Counted from the stretch's first letter, positions 60,401 to 62,762 are shown. The stretch: DNA of 64,000 nt from Geotrypetes seraphini (GCF_902459505.1 NC_047094.1:26335241-26399240), one strand, 5' to 3'. Notes: generated by a model not told the origin, from the sequence alone. Program-made: numbers and translations.

Positions 60401-62762
60401 TTTTGTTGAGTTTATAGTTTAACAACAAAACAGAAGCACAGACTTTGGTACTTACGTTCTGTAACATTCCCTCATCGCCCCGCGACCAAATGGCTGGGAA
60501 AATAAAGAAAGAGTATAAGCATAATGGATAAATTCACAAGTCAATGTACCACTGGCTCTCCCAGAAATACATTTTTAGCAAACCTCAAGTACCAATCCAC
60601 CCCTCCTCCCTGATCAGAAAATAAATAGGTTTTCACAAGGGGACTGAAATATGGCCATATTCTGTGCATGGATTCTGTCTGGATTAGAGAATGACACGGG
60701 GACAAAGTTTTCCCCGTCCCCGCGAGTTTTGTTGCTGTTCCTGTCCCTGCCCCATTCCTTTAAGCTCTGCCTTAACCGCACAAGCCTCGAACACTTAGGA
60801 TTTTAAAGTGTTTGAGGCTTGTGCAGATGAGGACAGAGCTTAGGCATTGGTGGAATGAGGCATTATGACATCACAATCTGAGCTCTAGAATGTTGCTACT
60901 TATGATTTTAAAGTGTTTGAGGCTTGTGCAGATGAGGACAGAGCTTAGGCATTATGACATCACAATCTGAGCTCTAGAATGTTGCTACTTATGATTTTAA
61001 AGTGTTTGAAGCGTGTGCAGATGAGGACGAAGCTTGCAGGAAAAGAACTTGCAGGGACTGGAAAATGAGTTCCCATGGGGACGGGGAAAAATTTTTCCCC
61101 GTGTCATTCTCTAATCTGGCTGTTACCTATCACTAGACAGGTATGGTTCTAAAATGCCGCTCTGCAAAATCCCAACGCAAGTATAGGTATGCAGGTTAAC
61201 GTGTATGAATAAACCACCCTTAAATCCACAAAGCTCCTTACTACTACCAAAAATTGCTCTCTGCTCCCTCCAGAAGAAATCAGGCCTCAGCAGAACTGGT
61301 ACAAGAATTTTAAGTACCCCAGGCAAGCTTTCAGCCTTGCGCCCCCCCCCCCTTAGATTAAAGTTAAGTCATGATTACTCAAAGCCAACACTCCCAAAAC
61401 AATCATGAAGACGCCTAACTGGACATCACTCTTAAACATAAAATTTTCTTTCATTTGTATTTTGCTTTGAGGCAGATTTCTTCATGGTTTTTATCCTGTC
61501 AACATCTCTCCTGTGCTCATCGCAACAGGCACCAGAATCCTTTGAACGTTGTCGCGCTCTATTTTGCTTTCATTACAAAGTAACACCTTGGACCCTTAAG
61601 GAAGATGTTTTAGTCGAAACATGGACCGTGTTGGATCCTTGTTTCTCTTGAACGAAGGTGGACCACTTCGAAAAGAACGTTTTATTGATGCAATAAAGTG
61701 CCTGCATCAAGTACATCAGATCTGTGGTTTCCTTCTTGGTTTTATGTGTGTACACAAACACAACATAACAAATTCACTTAAATACCGCAGTAACCTCTCA
61801 GTTCAACACGGTTAACAGAAATTAAGAGAATGTACAAGCACAATGTATTAAAATCACATTCAGAAGAATTTGTCAAAAAAAATAGGTCTTTAGCATTTTT
61901 CTAAAGGAAAGATAGGAGTTGGAGTTTATCAGGACAGAAAAGGGTTTATCCCATGATCCAGTTTGAAATGATCAAATTCTATGGAAAAAATTTTTTGTAC
62001 AGAATATGCAACCTTTTACATCACACACACACACAGGCATCTTGTATGACTTATGGAATTTTATATTTTGATGTATGTGTGGGTTTGGCCAGTTTTGGCC
62101 TTAAATGATATGCGACGTGTATGTTATATGTAATTTGATTTGATATGTAAGTATGTAATTTGTTATAGTGTGTCTCTGAAGTGTTTTGTACGATAAATGT
62201 AAATCTTTTATTTTGTATGTTAATATGTAACTTGCCCTGGATAAGGGCGGGTGAGAAATAAACAAACATACCCATTTTAGGAGGGCAACTTCTGAAAGTC
62301 GTTTACCTTCTTTATGAATAAAATGTATGCACTGATGTTTGCCAGGATCTATTGCTTTGCTGACTGCAACATCTCTCTCTCTCTGCCATTCCCAGATGCT
62401 GCCACCATTTGCATTCGCCCAGTCTGCATAACAACTAAAGCTGGGCCTGGGTCTCCAAACTGCACTAACCACCCCCCTTTACAAAACCGCAAAAGCAGTT
62501 TTTAGCGCAGGTCGGCGCAATGAATGCTCTGCGCTGCTCCCGATGCTCATAGGAACTCTATGAGTGTCAGGACCAGCGCAGCGCATTCAACGCCAAGAAC
62601 TGCTTTCACGGTTTTGTAAACAGGGGGGGGGAGGGTAAGAGTAATACTAGAACTGGAAAAACCAACACCCACCCCAGCGTTAGGCAAGATCCTCTTCTCA
62701 CCTGTGCAGCCATTTTTATAAGCACTTCATCTTCCACCCACTCCCCAGTAACGGCATTGTAC
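15334..62762 (-). CDS. EEF2K: Eukaryotic elongation factor 2 kinase, 15 coding exons (5' exons outside window)
   Basis: This is the atypical Ca2+/calmodulin-dependent alpha-kinase that phosphorylates eEF2 on Thr56 and slows translation elongation in the cytosol. Fifteen exons on the minus strand join in phase to about 606 codons ending in EEAWAMMEE-stop. Against the human protein as I remember it (725 aa), the series starts at Tyr117. Visible landmarks are the ATP-binding lysine in NYVAK (human K170), the catalytic Asp in VVDIQG (D274), YTDPQ (D284), the glycine loop GDGNLG, the zinc ligands in FSHF and HSHACNRIC (H260, H312, C314, C318), the regulatory linker with RTISGSRPP, and SEL1-like helical repeats at the C-terminus. 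The calmodulin-binding segment lies upstream of the window. No frame break was found, so the gene looks functional. Exons: 62702-62762, 60456-60493, 50008-50179, 45598-45747, 43531-43663, 42155-42282, 41372-41573, 40588-40652, 39715-39792, 36936-36992, 25661-25795, 24148-24336, 23138-23262, 21271-21449 and 15334-15443. Confidence 0.97.
15737..16063. mobile_element. hAT-type MITE, CAGTGGCGTAG family
   Basis: It starts CAGTGGCGTAGAAAG and ends with the inverse, ATTACACCACTG. The interior has a palindromic GATGTCACTT...AAGTGATGTC segment. The flanks tgtagaga and cttacaga agree at 5 of 8 positions. Relatives: 17651-17980, 24603-24958 and 41895-42110. Confidence 0.7.
16070..16540. other. AT-rich intronic sequence, unassigned repeat
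   Basis: T-rich segments near 16085 and 16480 resemble each other and the stretch at 15690-15735. This may be one old element disrupted by the CAGTGGCGTAG MITE. No gene was found. Confidence 0.3.
16550..17212 (+). mobile_element. L2/CR1-clade LINE, 3'-terminal fragment
   Basis: Readable in shifting frames is the RT tail ([16 protein letters not shown]...YLLPH), then the typical 3' UTR (gaactgcctagaagtcatct...ggcggtatagaa) and an (ATT)n tail. It is 5' truncated and broken. Confidence 0.7.
17651..17980. mobile_element. hAT-type MITE, CAGTGGCGTAG family
   Basis: Ends are AGTGGCATTGCAAAG and the inverse, CTACACCACT. Flanks gtctaaat (17643-17650) and gcctaaat (17981-17988) form an 8-bp target duplication with one mismatch. 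The middle holds GACGTCACTTCC and its mirror. Confidence 0.78.
18190..18560 (+). mobile_element. LINE 3'-end fragment
   Basis: Traces of an RT C-terminus ([19 protein letters not shown]) are followed by a 3' UTR (aaccgtgccgagctctaaaa...ggtatataaac) and a tagatta tail. It is old. Confidence 0.55.
18735..19245. repeat. Interspersed repeat with GACGTC-rich end
   Basis: The start carries mirrored gacgtc words (acagacgtccgaaagacggc, tttggacgtcttac). The body with tgaccactggagggatgg and gccagtcctagtag looks like an old non-autonomous DNA element related to 37955-38510 and 49735-49930. Confidence 0.5.
19248..20190 (-). mobile_element. L2-clade LINE fragment
   Basis: On the minus strand, [20 protein letters not shown] is an RT tail, and the far end (cattgtaaaccgcttaggtc) is a LINE 3' end with an AAACAT-type tail. 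It is 5' truncated and broken. Confidence 0.65.
20549..20929. mobile_element. hAT-type MITE inserted in a LINE tail
   Basis: TAGAGAATGACACGGGAAC begins the element and GTGACATTCTCTA ends it. The exact 8-bp duplication gtttacat lies at 20541-20548 and 20930-20937. The interrupted host sequence is a LINE 3' end on the minus strand (tgtaaaccctatattgtaac). Confidence 0.85.
21271..21449 (-). CDS. EEF2K: EEF2K exon w14: SEL1-like repeats
   Basis: This 179-nt exon encodes [40 protein letters not shown] and [19 protein letters not shown] plus one base of Gly. It matches human residues up to EKDPQRSG. The acceptor is aaaacag and the donor TCAG|GTACAG. A palindromic repeat lies only about 55 bp upstream in the intron. 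Confidence 0.97.
21505..21615. repeat. Foldback repeat (tggtacctcggtttacgag)
   Basis: The segment cctcggtttacgag is mirrored at 21583-21597 by ctcgtaaaccgag, and the inner parts also pair (gcgagtgttttgc/gcaaaacattcgc). The element probably extends to about 21720 through a C-rich part. Confidence 0.6.
21890..22340. repeat. Old GC-rich interspersed repeat with SINE-like tail
   Basis: At 22100-22195 the phrase gagcagggactgttttctta...tgtacagcgctgcttgc matches the SINE/LINE tail at 40330-40440 and its inverse at 49580-49720. The remainder is unassigned. Confidence 0.45.
22544..22719. repeat. MITE (GGGCTCCTTTTGC ends)
   Basis: The ends gggctccttttgcaaagccg and cggctttataaaaggagccc are inverted repeats. 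The interior is CpG-rich and partly palindromic. Confidence 0.75.
23138..23262 (-). CDS. EEF2K: EEF2K exon w13: SEL1-like repeats
   Basis: This 125-nt exon encodes [40 protein letters not shown] and D plus two bases of Arg. It aligns with human ETEENKTKGFDYLLKAAEAG. The acceptor is ttctgcag and the donor ACAG|GTATCT. Confidence 0.96.
23590..23995 (-). mobile_element. LINE reverse-transcriptase fragment
   Basis: Minus-strand translation [20 protein letters not shown], then [26 protein letters not shown] is the conserved block after the RT catalytic core in L2/CR1-clade elements. It is broken. Confidence 0.65.
24148..24336 (-). CDS. EEF2K: EEF2K exon w12: SEL1-like repeats
   Basis: This 189-nt exon (63 codons) encodes [60 protein letters not shown] and NVE, nearly identical to human. 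These SEL1-like helical repeats help recruit eEF2. The acceptor is ttcttag and the donor GAA|GTACGT. Confidence 0.97.
24603..24958. mobile_element. hAT-type MITE, CAGTGGCGTAG family
   Basis: It starts cagtgatgtagtaaaag and ends agctacgacactg. The flanks agtggggg (24595-24602) and agtgggag (24959-24966) are an 8-bp duplication with one mismatch. Confidence 0.78.
25000..25500. other. Intronic DNA with possible MITE core
   Basis: The segment near 25350-25460 (ctggtggtccagcggtgaac) recurs near 50385 and, inverted, near 49185. It is therefore part of a repeat with unresolved ends. No gene was found. Confidence 0.35.
25661..25795 (-). CDS. EEF2K: EEF2K exon w11: end of linker and first C-terminal helices
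   Basis: This 135-nt exon encodes [40 protein letters not shown] and SILGK. HRPSC aligns with the human PKA site Ser500 (PRASA), so Arg at -2 and the serine are kept. The acceptor is tctttag and the donor AAG|GTGATG. Confidence 0.94.
26150..27200. mobile_element. Penelope-like terminal unit with hammerhead-like motif
   Basis: A CTGAAGA box, GAAA, CGCG and TC lie at 26703-26741, with outer arms CCCCGACC and GGTGGGG. Flanking words gatgaataccagtaca (near 26480) and their inverse near 26990 show a palindromic layout. No coding part remains. Boundaries are approximate. Confidence 0.5.
26703..26741 (+). ncRNA. Hammerhead-like motif, short stem III type
   Basis: In order: arm CCCCGACC, CTGAAGA, a weak 7-nt stem II region, GAAA, CGCG, TC, arm GGTGGGG. 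The outer arms pair with one bulge. Hammerhead ribozymes are known in Penelope-like elements. Activity is unproven. Confidence 0.4.
27415..27478. repeat. Short near-perfect palindrome (MITE)
   Basis: The phrase aggggtccttttattaaggc is mirrored by gccttaataaaaggacccct around a 24-bp centre. It is a minimal member of the TTTACTAAA MITE group. Confidence 0.75.
27490..27625. repeat. Palindromic MITE next to the previous one
   Basis: The ends ccctctttcactaaggtgcg and gtgcaccttagtaaaagagg are inverted. The interior repeats ctaatcgatt. Confidence 0.7.
27897..28321. mobile_element. hAT-type MITE with CACGGG minisatellite end
   Basis: The termini are TAGAGGTCTGCACGGGAAC and the inverse, ending CCGTGCAACTCTCTA. 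The flanks ctcagggc (27889-27896) and cacagggc (28322-28329) form an 8-bp duplication with one mismatch. Both ends carry arrays of a cacgggactcc/ggggacggg unit. Confidence 0.78.
28325..28962. repeat. Element with inverted GCCAGATTCTCAAA ends
   Basis: The left end ggccagattctcaaagt is mirrored by cttttgagaatctggct at the right. There is no coding capacity. It lies against the preceding MITE. Confidence 0.5.
29099..29148 (-). ncRNA. Hammerhead-like motif, left PLE arm
   Basis: On the minus strand: GGACCC, CTGAAGA, about 13 nt, GAAA, the CACG-GAC-CGTG hairpin, TC, GGGTCC. The outer arms pair over 6 bp and stem III over 4 bp. Compared with the canonical core there is one extra base before stem II, and stem II is weak. 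Confidence 0.45.
29241..29400. repeat. DIRS left inverted terminal repeat
   Basis: It matches the inverse of 34815-34984, including tgacgtcatctacggagccc and its mirror. Confidence 0.8.
29602..30342 (-). mobile_element. DIRS part: tyrosine recombinase region
   Basis: It contains [28 protein letters not shown] and [14 protein letters not shown], the Arg, H-x-x-R and Tyr blocks of DIRS recombinases. It serves integration without target duplication in this family. Confidence 0.85.
30630..32500 (-). mobile_element. DIRS part: reverse transcriptase / RNase H region
   Basis: Blocks such as [46 protein letters not shown] and [20 protein letters not shown] mark RT and RNase H of the DIRS family. It is a fossil copy and the extents are approximate. 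Confidence 0.8.
32560..34756 (-). mobile_element. DIRS part: gag-like region
   Basis: The region includes a Cys/His segment ([10 protein letters not shown]...[15 protein letters not shown]), a long Ser/Pro/Arg-rich stretch and a downstream helical part typical of DIRS gag-like proteins. It is a fossil with approximate extents. Confidence 0.65.
34815..34984. repeat. DIRS right inverted terminal repeat
   Basis: This is the inverse of the left repeat. The end tgtcctgggataa is also copied in the internal complementary region at 29518-29563. Confidence 0.8.
35011..35059 (+). ncRNA. Hammerhead-like motif, right PLE arm
   Basis: The same layout as at 29099-29148 but inverted: GGACCC, CTGAGGA, GAAA, CACGGACCGTG, TC, GGGTCC. 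Confidence 0.45.
35146..35940 (-). mobile_element. Penelope-like reverse transcriptase region (fossil)
   Basis: Translations contain [37 protein letters not shown] and [20 protein letters not shown]. These are the fingers, palm and catalytic YxDD blocks of Penelope-like RTs, which are related to telomerase. The region is broken and lacks the endonuclease part. Confidence 0.85.
36440..36930. other. Intronic DNA, minisatellite-like repeats
   Basis: At 36600-36720 the words aggagggtcagagagcc / gaagggtcagaaagcta / aggagggtcaggcatcc recur about every 55 bp, a short decayed tandem repeat. No gene was found. Confidence 0.5.
36936..36992 (-). CDS. EEF2K: EEF2K exon w10: linker (ESDDDSFGK)
   Basis: This 57-nt exon encodes [19 protein letters not shown], matching human HGHSYSNRKYESDEDSLGSS. 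The acceptor is taacacag and the donor AAG|GTAAAG. It is followed by an intron of about 11 kb that contains the PLE/DIRS insertion. Confidence 0.9.
37310..37825 (+). mobile_element. LINE 3'-end fragment
   Basis: Plus-strand RT tail remnants ([17 protein letters not shown]) are followed by an AT-rich 3' UTR and a repeated aaataaagat tail. It is 5' truncated. The flanks may belong to a hAT-like element starting near 37110. Confidence 0.5.
37955..38510. repeat. Interspersed non-autonomous repeat
   Basis: It shares cctgcagccataagggctat and tagacaggtgagtatag with 845-1000. Its right part (tctagacgtatttttcaaaa...) resembles the end of 18735-19245. It probably represents one DNA-element family. Confidence 0.5.
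38560..38790 (+). mobile_element. tRNA-derived SINE with CORE/MIR-like middle
   Basis: A box gtggcgcattgg and B box gggttcaaaccc come first, then tgaccatgggcaagtcactc, which is the MIR-type core, then tacctgattataaaaccact and an aaacctaataaa tail. It is nearly full length. Confidence 0.8.
38795..39470 (+). mobile_element. L2/CR1-clade LINE, 3'-terminal fragment
   Basis: Translations include [26 protein letters not shown] and later [20 protein letters not shown]. The 3' UTR ends gtaaaccggttagttttaaa with an aaataa tail. It is broken. Confidence 0.7.
39715..39792 (-). CDS. EEF2K: EEF2K exon w9: linker ([15 protein letters not shown])
   Basis: This 78-nt exon encodes [20 protein letters not shown] and MDPREK, matching human DSENSGDSGYPSEKRGELDDPEPRE. 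The acceptor is tgcacag. The only donor that preserves phase with w10 is AAA|GTAGGA, a weak consensus, so the 3' boundary is slightly less certain than the others. Confidence 0.88.
39901..39990. repeat. ccgaaaataagac repeat
   Basis: The phrase tttccccgaaaataagacag, with a partial inverse (gcttattttcggagg), is a widespread vertebrate MITE-like end. Only a short piece is present. Confidence 0.5.
40320..40440 (+). repeat. SINE/LINE tail (tacagcgctgtacacgcctt)
   Basis: It matches the inverse of 49580-49720 and part of 22100-22195, and it ends in a tagtaat-type repeat. Confidence 0.6.
40588..40652 (-). CDS. EEF2K: EEF2K exon w8: variable linker (WPVFNDDN)
   Basis: This 65-nt exon encodes [21 protein letters not shown], aligning to human HWPVFSDLDNMAS...HLDNHR. 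The acceptor is tttcttag and the donor AGG|GTAAGT. It is an acidic, poorly conserved part of the unstructured linker, and its phase links w7 and w9 exactly. Confidence 0.92.
40873..41069. repeat. Palindromic MITE (ggatatcctgaaaa family)
   Basis: Left ggcaataccagtcaagagcc is mirrored by ggctctcgaggactggaatt, and the inner ggatatccacaatgaatat by atttattgtggatatcctg. Confidence 0.75.
41372..41573 (-). CDS. EEF2K: EEF2K exon w7: regulatory linker with phosphosite cluster
   Basis: This 202-nt exon encodes [60 protein letters not shown] and GHKFDLL. Against the human numbering I recall, the Thr348 autophosphorylation site (SAQT) and Ser366 (RTIS, the p90RSK/S6K site) are kept. Thr353 is Ser. Ser359 is kept but is followed by Ser, not Pro. 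The acceptor is gctaaag and the donor TTG|GTAAGC. Confidence 0.95.
41895..42110. mobile_element. Partial hAT-type MITE, CAGTGGCGTAG family
   Basis: It begins cagtgacttagtaaggggg and holds the family phrase gtgccggcacccccac and taggaagtgacattc. The right end is missing. It lies only about 45 bp from exon w6 (42155). Confidence 0.6.
42155..42282 (-). CDS. EEF2K: EEF2K exon w6: zinc-binding HACNRIC motif
   Basis: This 128-nt exon encodes [20 protein letters not shown] and then [31 protein letters not shown] supplies the His and two Cys zinc ligands typical of alpha-kinases. The acceptor is tttttag and the donor CTG|GTAAGT. The second half, leading into the regulatory linker, is less conserved than the first. 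Confidence 0.95.
42960..43000 (-). ncRNA. Hammerhead-like motif, left arm of palindrome
   Basis: On the minus strand: CTGATGCA, GGCC-TTT-GGCC (a perfect 4-bp stem II), GAAA, CATGAATCATG hairpin. One base is extra relative to CTGATGA. It faces the copy at 43155-43195. Confidence 0.4.
43155..43195 (+). ncRNA. Hammerhead-like motif, right arm of palindrome
   Basis: CCGATGCA, GGCC-TTT-GGCC, GAAA, CATGAATCGTG. This is the mirror of the left arm with a few substitutions. Confidence 0.35.
43531..43663 (-). CDS. EEF2K: EEF2K exon w5: catalytic Asp and glycine-loop exon
   Basis: This 133-nt exon encodes [40 protein letters not shown] and DGNL. It carries the equivalents of H260 (zinc ligand), D274 (catalytic), D284 and the GDGNLG loop. 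The acceptor is gttacag and the donor TTAG|GTAAAA. Human has TETG where this protein has TDRG, a charge change next to the loop. A short local duplication (cagatccacagatccac) is visible at this spot. Confidence 0.96.
43700..45590. other. Intron sequence, mostly unassigned
   Basis: No exon was found between w4 and w5. It contains a palindromic MITE (44302-44440), G/C and A homopolymers near 43960 and 44675, and a GC-rich stretch at 44690-44890 without splice-supported coding potential. Confidence 0.4.
44302..44440. repeat. Degraded palindromic MITE
   Basis: It contains ggctgggttttcaggatatcc and the mirrored agcatatcctgaaagttcg. It is a diverged member of the family at 14005 and 40873. Confidence 0.55.
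45598..45747 (-). CDS. EEF2K: EEF2K exon w4: kinase core ([10 protein letters not shown]...RLTPQ)
   Basis: This 150-nt exon, exactly 50 codons and phase 0 at both ends, encodes [20 protein letters not shown] and then [20 protein letters not shown] and [10 protein letters not shown]. The acceptor is ttatccag and the donor CAG|GTGAGA. It covers human residues 207-256. Confidence 0.96.
46010..46120 (-). mobile_element. Penelope-derived terminal fragment
   Basis: It carries the same terminal block as 29099-29148 in the same orientation, with hammerhead-like elements at 46039-46089 (GGGACCC, CTGATGA, GAAA, CACGGACCGTG, TT, GGGTCCC). Its outer limits are not resolved. Confidence 0.6.
46039..46089 (-). 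ncRNA. Hammerhead-like motif
   Basis: On the minus strand the outer arms GGGACCC/GGGTCCC pair over 7 bp. The core is CTGATGA...GAAA, stem III is CACG/CGTG, and the cleavage position is TT. It has one extra A before a 2-bp stem II. Confidence 0.45.
46640..47760 (-). mobile_element. L1-clade LINE 3' part, interrupted by CR1
   Basis: Minus-strand translation [40 protein letters not shown], then after the CR1 piece [20 protein letters not shown]. This is the C-terminal zinc-knuckle part of L1 ORF2. It matches 53060-53470. It is 5' truncated and broken by the insertion. Confidence 0.8.
47088..47505 (+). mobile_element. CR1-like LINE 3' end nested in L1
   Basis: [20 protein letters not shown], then [20 protein letters not shown], is the CR1-type RT C-terminus. 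The 3' UTR (gatggaccaccggtctgacc) ends in tatgttct repeats. It is 5' truncated and sits between two contiguous parts of an L1. Confidence 0.85.
48178..48552 (-). mobile_element. Penelope-derived unit with target duplication
   Basis: The sequence atgggcagcaaaaag occurs at 48161-48175 and 48553-48567 and flanks a 375-bp AT-rich insert. Inside at 48285-48335 is a hammerhead-like block on the minus strand. No coding part is present. Confidence 0.7.
48285..48335 (-). ncRNA. Hammerhead-like motif with strong stem II
   Basis: On the minus strand: ACTC, CTGACGCA, GGCC-GTAG-GGCC, GAAA, CATG-TA-CATG, TC, GGGTCGAGT. Stems II and III are each 4 bp. One base is extra or substituted in the CTGANGA box. 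Confidence 0.45.
48570..49570. other. Intronic repeat-like DNA, no gene
   Basis: The G-run near 49217-49233 and the phrase gtgcatcttatggtcaggcg (49390-49410) suggest a MITE-like repeat. No coding signal fits EEF2K. Confidence 0.35.
49580..49720 (-). repeat. SINE/LINE tail, inverse of 40320-40440
   Basis: It contains gcgctgaaaggcgtacacag and agtccctacttggaagagct, the reverse complement of the tail near 40330-40440. Confidence 0.6.
49735..49930. repeat. Fragment of GACGTC-type interspersed repeat
   Basis: Words such as ttagatgtccatattttgaa and atttggatgtccatgcag resemble the end segments of 18735-19245. Confidence 0.4.
50008..50179 (-). CDS. EEF2K: EEF2K exon w3: ATP-binding lysine exon
   Basis: This 172-nt exon encodes [21 protein letters not shown] and continues through [31 protein letters not shown] carries the lysine equivalent to human K170, which binds ATP. 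The acceptor is ccaccag and the donor CAG|GTATTG. Conservation with the human protein is very high, apart from SHKLQW in place of LHAQQW. Confidence 0.96.
50284..50660. repeat. MITE with inverted ends next to exon w3
   Basis: The left end ctctccctccatatttgcgg and the right end ctgcaaatacatagggagac are inverted. The interior contains a mirrored pair, taaagccctggtggtgcag and caccaccagggctt. Confidence 0.65.
50999..51165. mobile_element. Partial hAT-type MITE, TAGAGAATGACAC family
   Basis: It begins agagaatgacacagggacaa and shares the interior ctgtcctcatctgcacaagt. The right half is missing. Confidence 0.65.
51558..51949. mobile_element. hAT-type MITE, TAGAGAATGACAC family
   Basis: It runs from tagagattgtcacggggac to ccccgtgtcattctcta, with the family interior (gaggcttgtgcagatgagga). 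The flanks do not show a clean 8-bp duplication. Near the left end the unit ccccacatccaatccctgtc is tandemly duplicated. Confidence 0.75.
52021..52581 (+). mobile_element. CR1-like LINE 3' end
   Basis: One open frame encodes [60 protein letters not shown] and on to [12 protein letters not shown]-stop. It is the C-terminal 151 residues of a CR1-type RT, followed by the usual 3' UTR (gatggaccactagtcttact). The open frame and high similarity to 47088-47505 suggest a moderately young copy. A PLE begins at its 3' end. Confidence 0.88.
52629..53030 (+). mobile_element. PLE GIY-YIG endonuclease region (fragment)
   Basis: This is the linker and N-terminal part of the GIY-YIG endonuclease, which nicks target DNA for PLE insertion. 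Seen are a CxxC-type finger (CGHCSVC) and the paired VVYVI and IYV strands with a following Arg-rich helix (TTRNIRKRL). The rest follows the L1 insertion (to about 54075). The copy is not intact. Confidence 0.8.
53060..53865 (+). mobile_element. 5'-truncated L1-clade LINE inside PLE
   Basis: The exact 13-bp duplication agaaaatgtcagc lies at 53047-53059 and 53866-53878. The insert carries the ORF2 C-terminus ([20 protein letters not shown]...[12 protein letters not shown]-stop), an AT-rich 3' UTR and a poly(A) tail. It splits the GIY-YIG coding region. Confidence 0.93.
54520..57876 (-). CDS. L1 ORF2, endonuclease end, reverse transcriptase and Cys domain
   Basis: A 1118-codon open frame continues ORF2. 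[11 protein letters not shown] and [11 protein letters not shown] complete the endonuclease. RT motifs follow: [58 protein letters not shown] and the catalytic FADDVLLYV. The Cys-rich end is [19 protein letters not shown]. Length and order fit a complete L1 ORF2p. It differs in its C-terminus from the L1 fragments at 46.6 and 53.1 kb, so two L1 subfamilies are present. Confidence 0.93.
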   Translation of the reverse strand: MLGGLYIWGGDFNVTPDVLLDHSRGGLRSSSRASRKAFLALMSSLGLIDSWRLHHPSQRAYTHYSSVHGSYARIDSIWTHRNQWGGIRTAEIEAKHISDHAPVWIACEGCWDVGHHRTFWRLNESLLKHTEVDREVGEAITNYLHDNDNGEVGDSILWDALKAVIRGVFIKWGTRLKRQRERRTISLRETLISLGRQHQCSPDPEVFARLLRARHELSLLQMEEIDFYRLRLRQTIYEYSNKAGSRLARYIKLKQARTAITRIRDMEGKMQCTDGTIKKVFLSYYTNLYGKVEGVHLDSITAYLDKVTLPCLGDSDIGYLNSPVSLGEVLGVITRLKLGKSPGLDGYTNSFYKQYRVHLAPLLVRVINGVREGNSLPPSMGDAGISVLLKPGRDSDSCGAYRPISLLNTDAKILAKVLALRLGKCLPSLIHMDQSGFIQRRQVGDNIRRTLHLLWEAQHTLDKVALLAVDAEKAFDQVGWDFLWQVMERTGCGDFFLAWVRAFYRSPRATIRVNGDYTEFFSIERGTRQGCPLSPLLFALSIEPLAIHIREHPDMRGLWIGAQEHRLALFADDVLLYVRDPELSLPILLDIFAEFGVVSGFTVNPDKSELMGITLTADDERRLSGRFPFRWASGALKYLGIYISRDLSQLYTLNYTPIIRQIKGDLQRWSGLWLSWWGRIAVIKMNILPRLLFLFQTLPIPLPTGVLKELHALFFRFIWKGKPPRISRQCLWLPRESGGRALPNLFWYYRAAQLRILLDWDIAEQKCVVQLEQQLMGTRVLRTLIWSSLSARVVFRTLRNPILTHLLRMWWETRKKWGAGMVPSLLGALGDEPSFPAGRESSVFQRWERQGLRTFSDALHRGILVSFEAFRKCAALPKGDFLAYSQTRHFIQSQGWTGEPIRTRAPLEHLWLTLRNLPKPISVIYQYFRGSVVFHPKYKGLWERDLGCSFSEREWTQLCLEVGKASSCVLIQENAYKVFTRWYYTPARLHKMFPRSSAMCWRCGGAVGTFLHIWWDCLPLQIFWKQVVGCLSQLLQIVLPLVPVEHTWQTKLRRWGLAAARCLIAKSWKRSEAPIMLEWYLQFHQLCTMELSIAKRHGHYFSSMRTWTVIMDKIDTLV
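57839..58291 (-). CDS. L1 ORF2, N-terminal endonuclease part
   Basis: This is the apurinic/apyrimidinic-like endonuclease of ORF2p. Motifs [22 protein letters not shown] and [12 protein letters not shown] are visible. The frame ends soon after a run of nine C (57846-57854), where reading continues one frame away in the next entry. Either a real one-base indel or a homopolymer miscount in the assembly would explain this. ORF1 stops about 300 bp upstream. Confidence 0.85.
   Translation of the reverse strand: MGGSQSKLLTIGSWNVNGLNNPGKRSIVYRELNRLKWDICMLQETHLRPRHVGILRSSYFEQVWTHQSVQSAKKVGGLAIFIRKGLGFTVQKVYRDSGGRCLALQGTIQGRPITVINIYGPNGGQAAFYGSLTDDLVNFVRGSVYLGGGF
58588..59598 (-). CDS. L1 ORF1 protein
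   Basis: This is the RNA-binding protein of L1 particles, about 336 aa from [14 protein letters not shown]; an in-frame upstream Met at 59673 gives 361 aa. A coiled coil with repeated E/L heptads spans roughly residues 60-145 ([31 protein letters not shown]). The RRM starts at [14 protein letters not shown], and a basic C-terminal domain follows ([20 protein letters not shown]). The frame is uninterrupted. I chose the inner start because MATRKK lies in a good Kozak-like context (GCCATGG) and relatives begin there. Confidence 0.88.
   Translation of the reverse strand: MATRKKLDKFKYFGDGGEKTASETQGSAGDALKMAAGPSAPAELIEAGTLAISGELSETVHKSFQTWFQDLKDEMVGVRVDVKAALAELRADVGELGARVIASEEHVEALSATVTGVKESTDHLTSELQELQAQVEDLENRSRRCNLRFKGIPEGEAYRDCKTVVREFCQSLLGVDGAEIPEEIKLQRAHWSLGPVRSPGYKDIIACFADFSLKEKILQMARRHPRFRWKELEVGVYQDLAWSTLQKRRAFKEVTQVLRDGGHKYRWLFPFGVWLTVNGRSRKVATVTEAWIAMKELGCVNIPETVPAPATASTSGVPGAWSTVLRSGKRAAKQGT
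59876..59925 (+). ncRNA. Degraded hammerhead-like motif
   Basis: CTTGAAGAAGAAAGC, GAAA, a CAG-AGCA-CTG hairpin, TC, GGGCAC. The box is off-consensus. It lies in the 3' region of the PLE at 52582-60254. Confidence 0.3.
60456..60493 (-). CDS. EEF2K: EEF2K exon w2: kinase N-lobe ([13 protein letters not shown])
   Basis: A 38-nt microexon encodes [12 protein letters not shown] plus two bases of the next Thr codon. The acceptor is cccag and the donor AAC|GTAAGT. It forms the first part of the N-lobe, just before the ATP-binding lysine exon. It sits 0.2 kb from the end of a large nested transposon block and is too short to be found as an open frame. Confidence 0.93.
60685..61113. mobile_element. 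hAT-type MITE, TAGAGAATGACAC family, three-unit form
   Basis: It runs from TAGAGAATGACACGGGGAC to CCCCGTGTCATTCTCTA. The flanks gtctggat and atctggct agree at 6 of 8 bases. The internal unit with ttttaaagtgtttgaggctt occurs three times. Confidence 0.8.
61585..61730 (+). mobile_element. Penelope-derived terminal fragment
   Basis: It has ggacccttaaggaagatg, gtcgaaacatggaccgtgtt and ggatcc, the same block as 35011-35059 in degraded form. It is followed by gatgcaataaagtgcctgca, as at 35095 and 36325. Confidence 0.6.
61760..62460. other. Intronic DNA with LINE-tail remnant
   Basis: The AT-rich stretch 62060-62275, ending in cctggataagggcgggtgag and aaataaacaaacat, looks like a LINE 3' end. A short (CA)n is near 62025. 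The rest is unassigned. Confidence 0.4.
62471..62630. repeat. MITE (TTTACAAAACCGC ends)
   Basis: The ends ccctttacaaaaccgcaaaa and tcacggttttgtaaacaggg are inverted. The centre atgctcataggaactctatg is palindromic. It lies about 70 bp from exon w1. Confidence 0.7.
62702..62762 (-). CDS. EEF2K: EEF2K exon w1: start of alpha-kinase domain (YNAVTGEW)
   Basis: This 61-nt exon encodes [20 protein letters not shown] after one base that completes the preceding codon. The acceptor is tttgcag and the donor CAG|GTGAGA. It matches human residues 117-136, at the N-terminal edge of the kinase domain. The upstream exon was not found before base 64000, so the rest of the N-terminus lies outside. Confidence 0.93.
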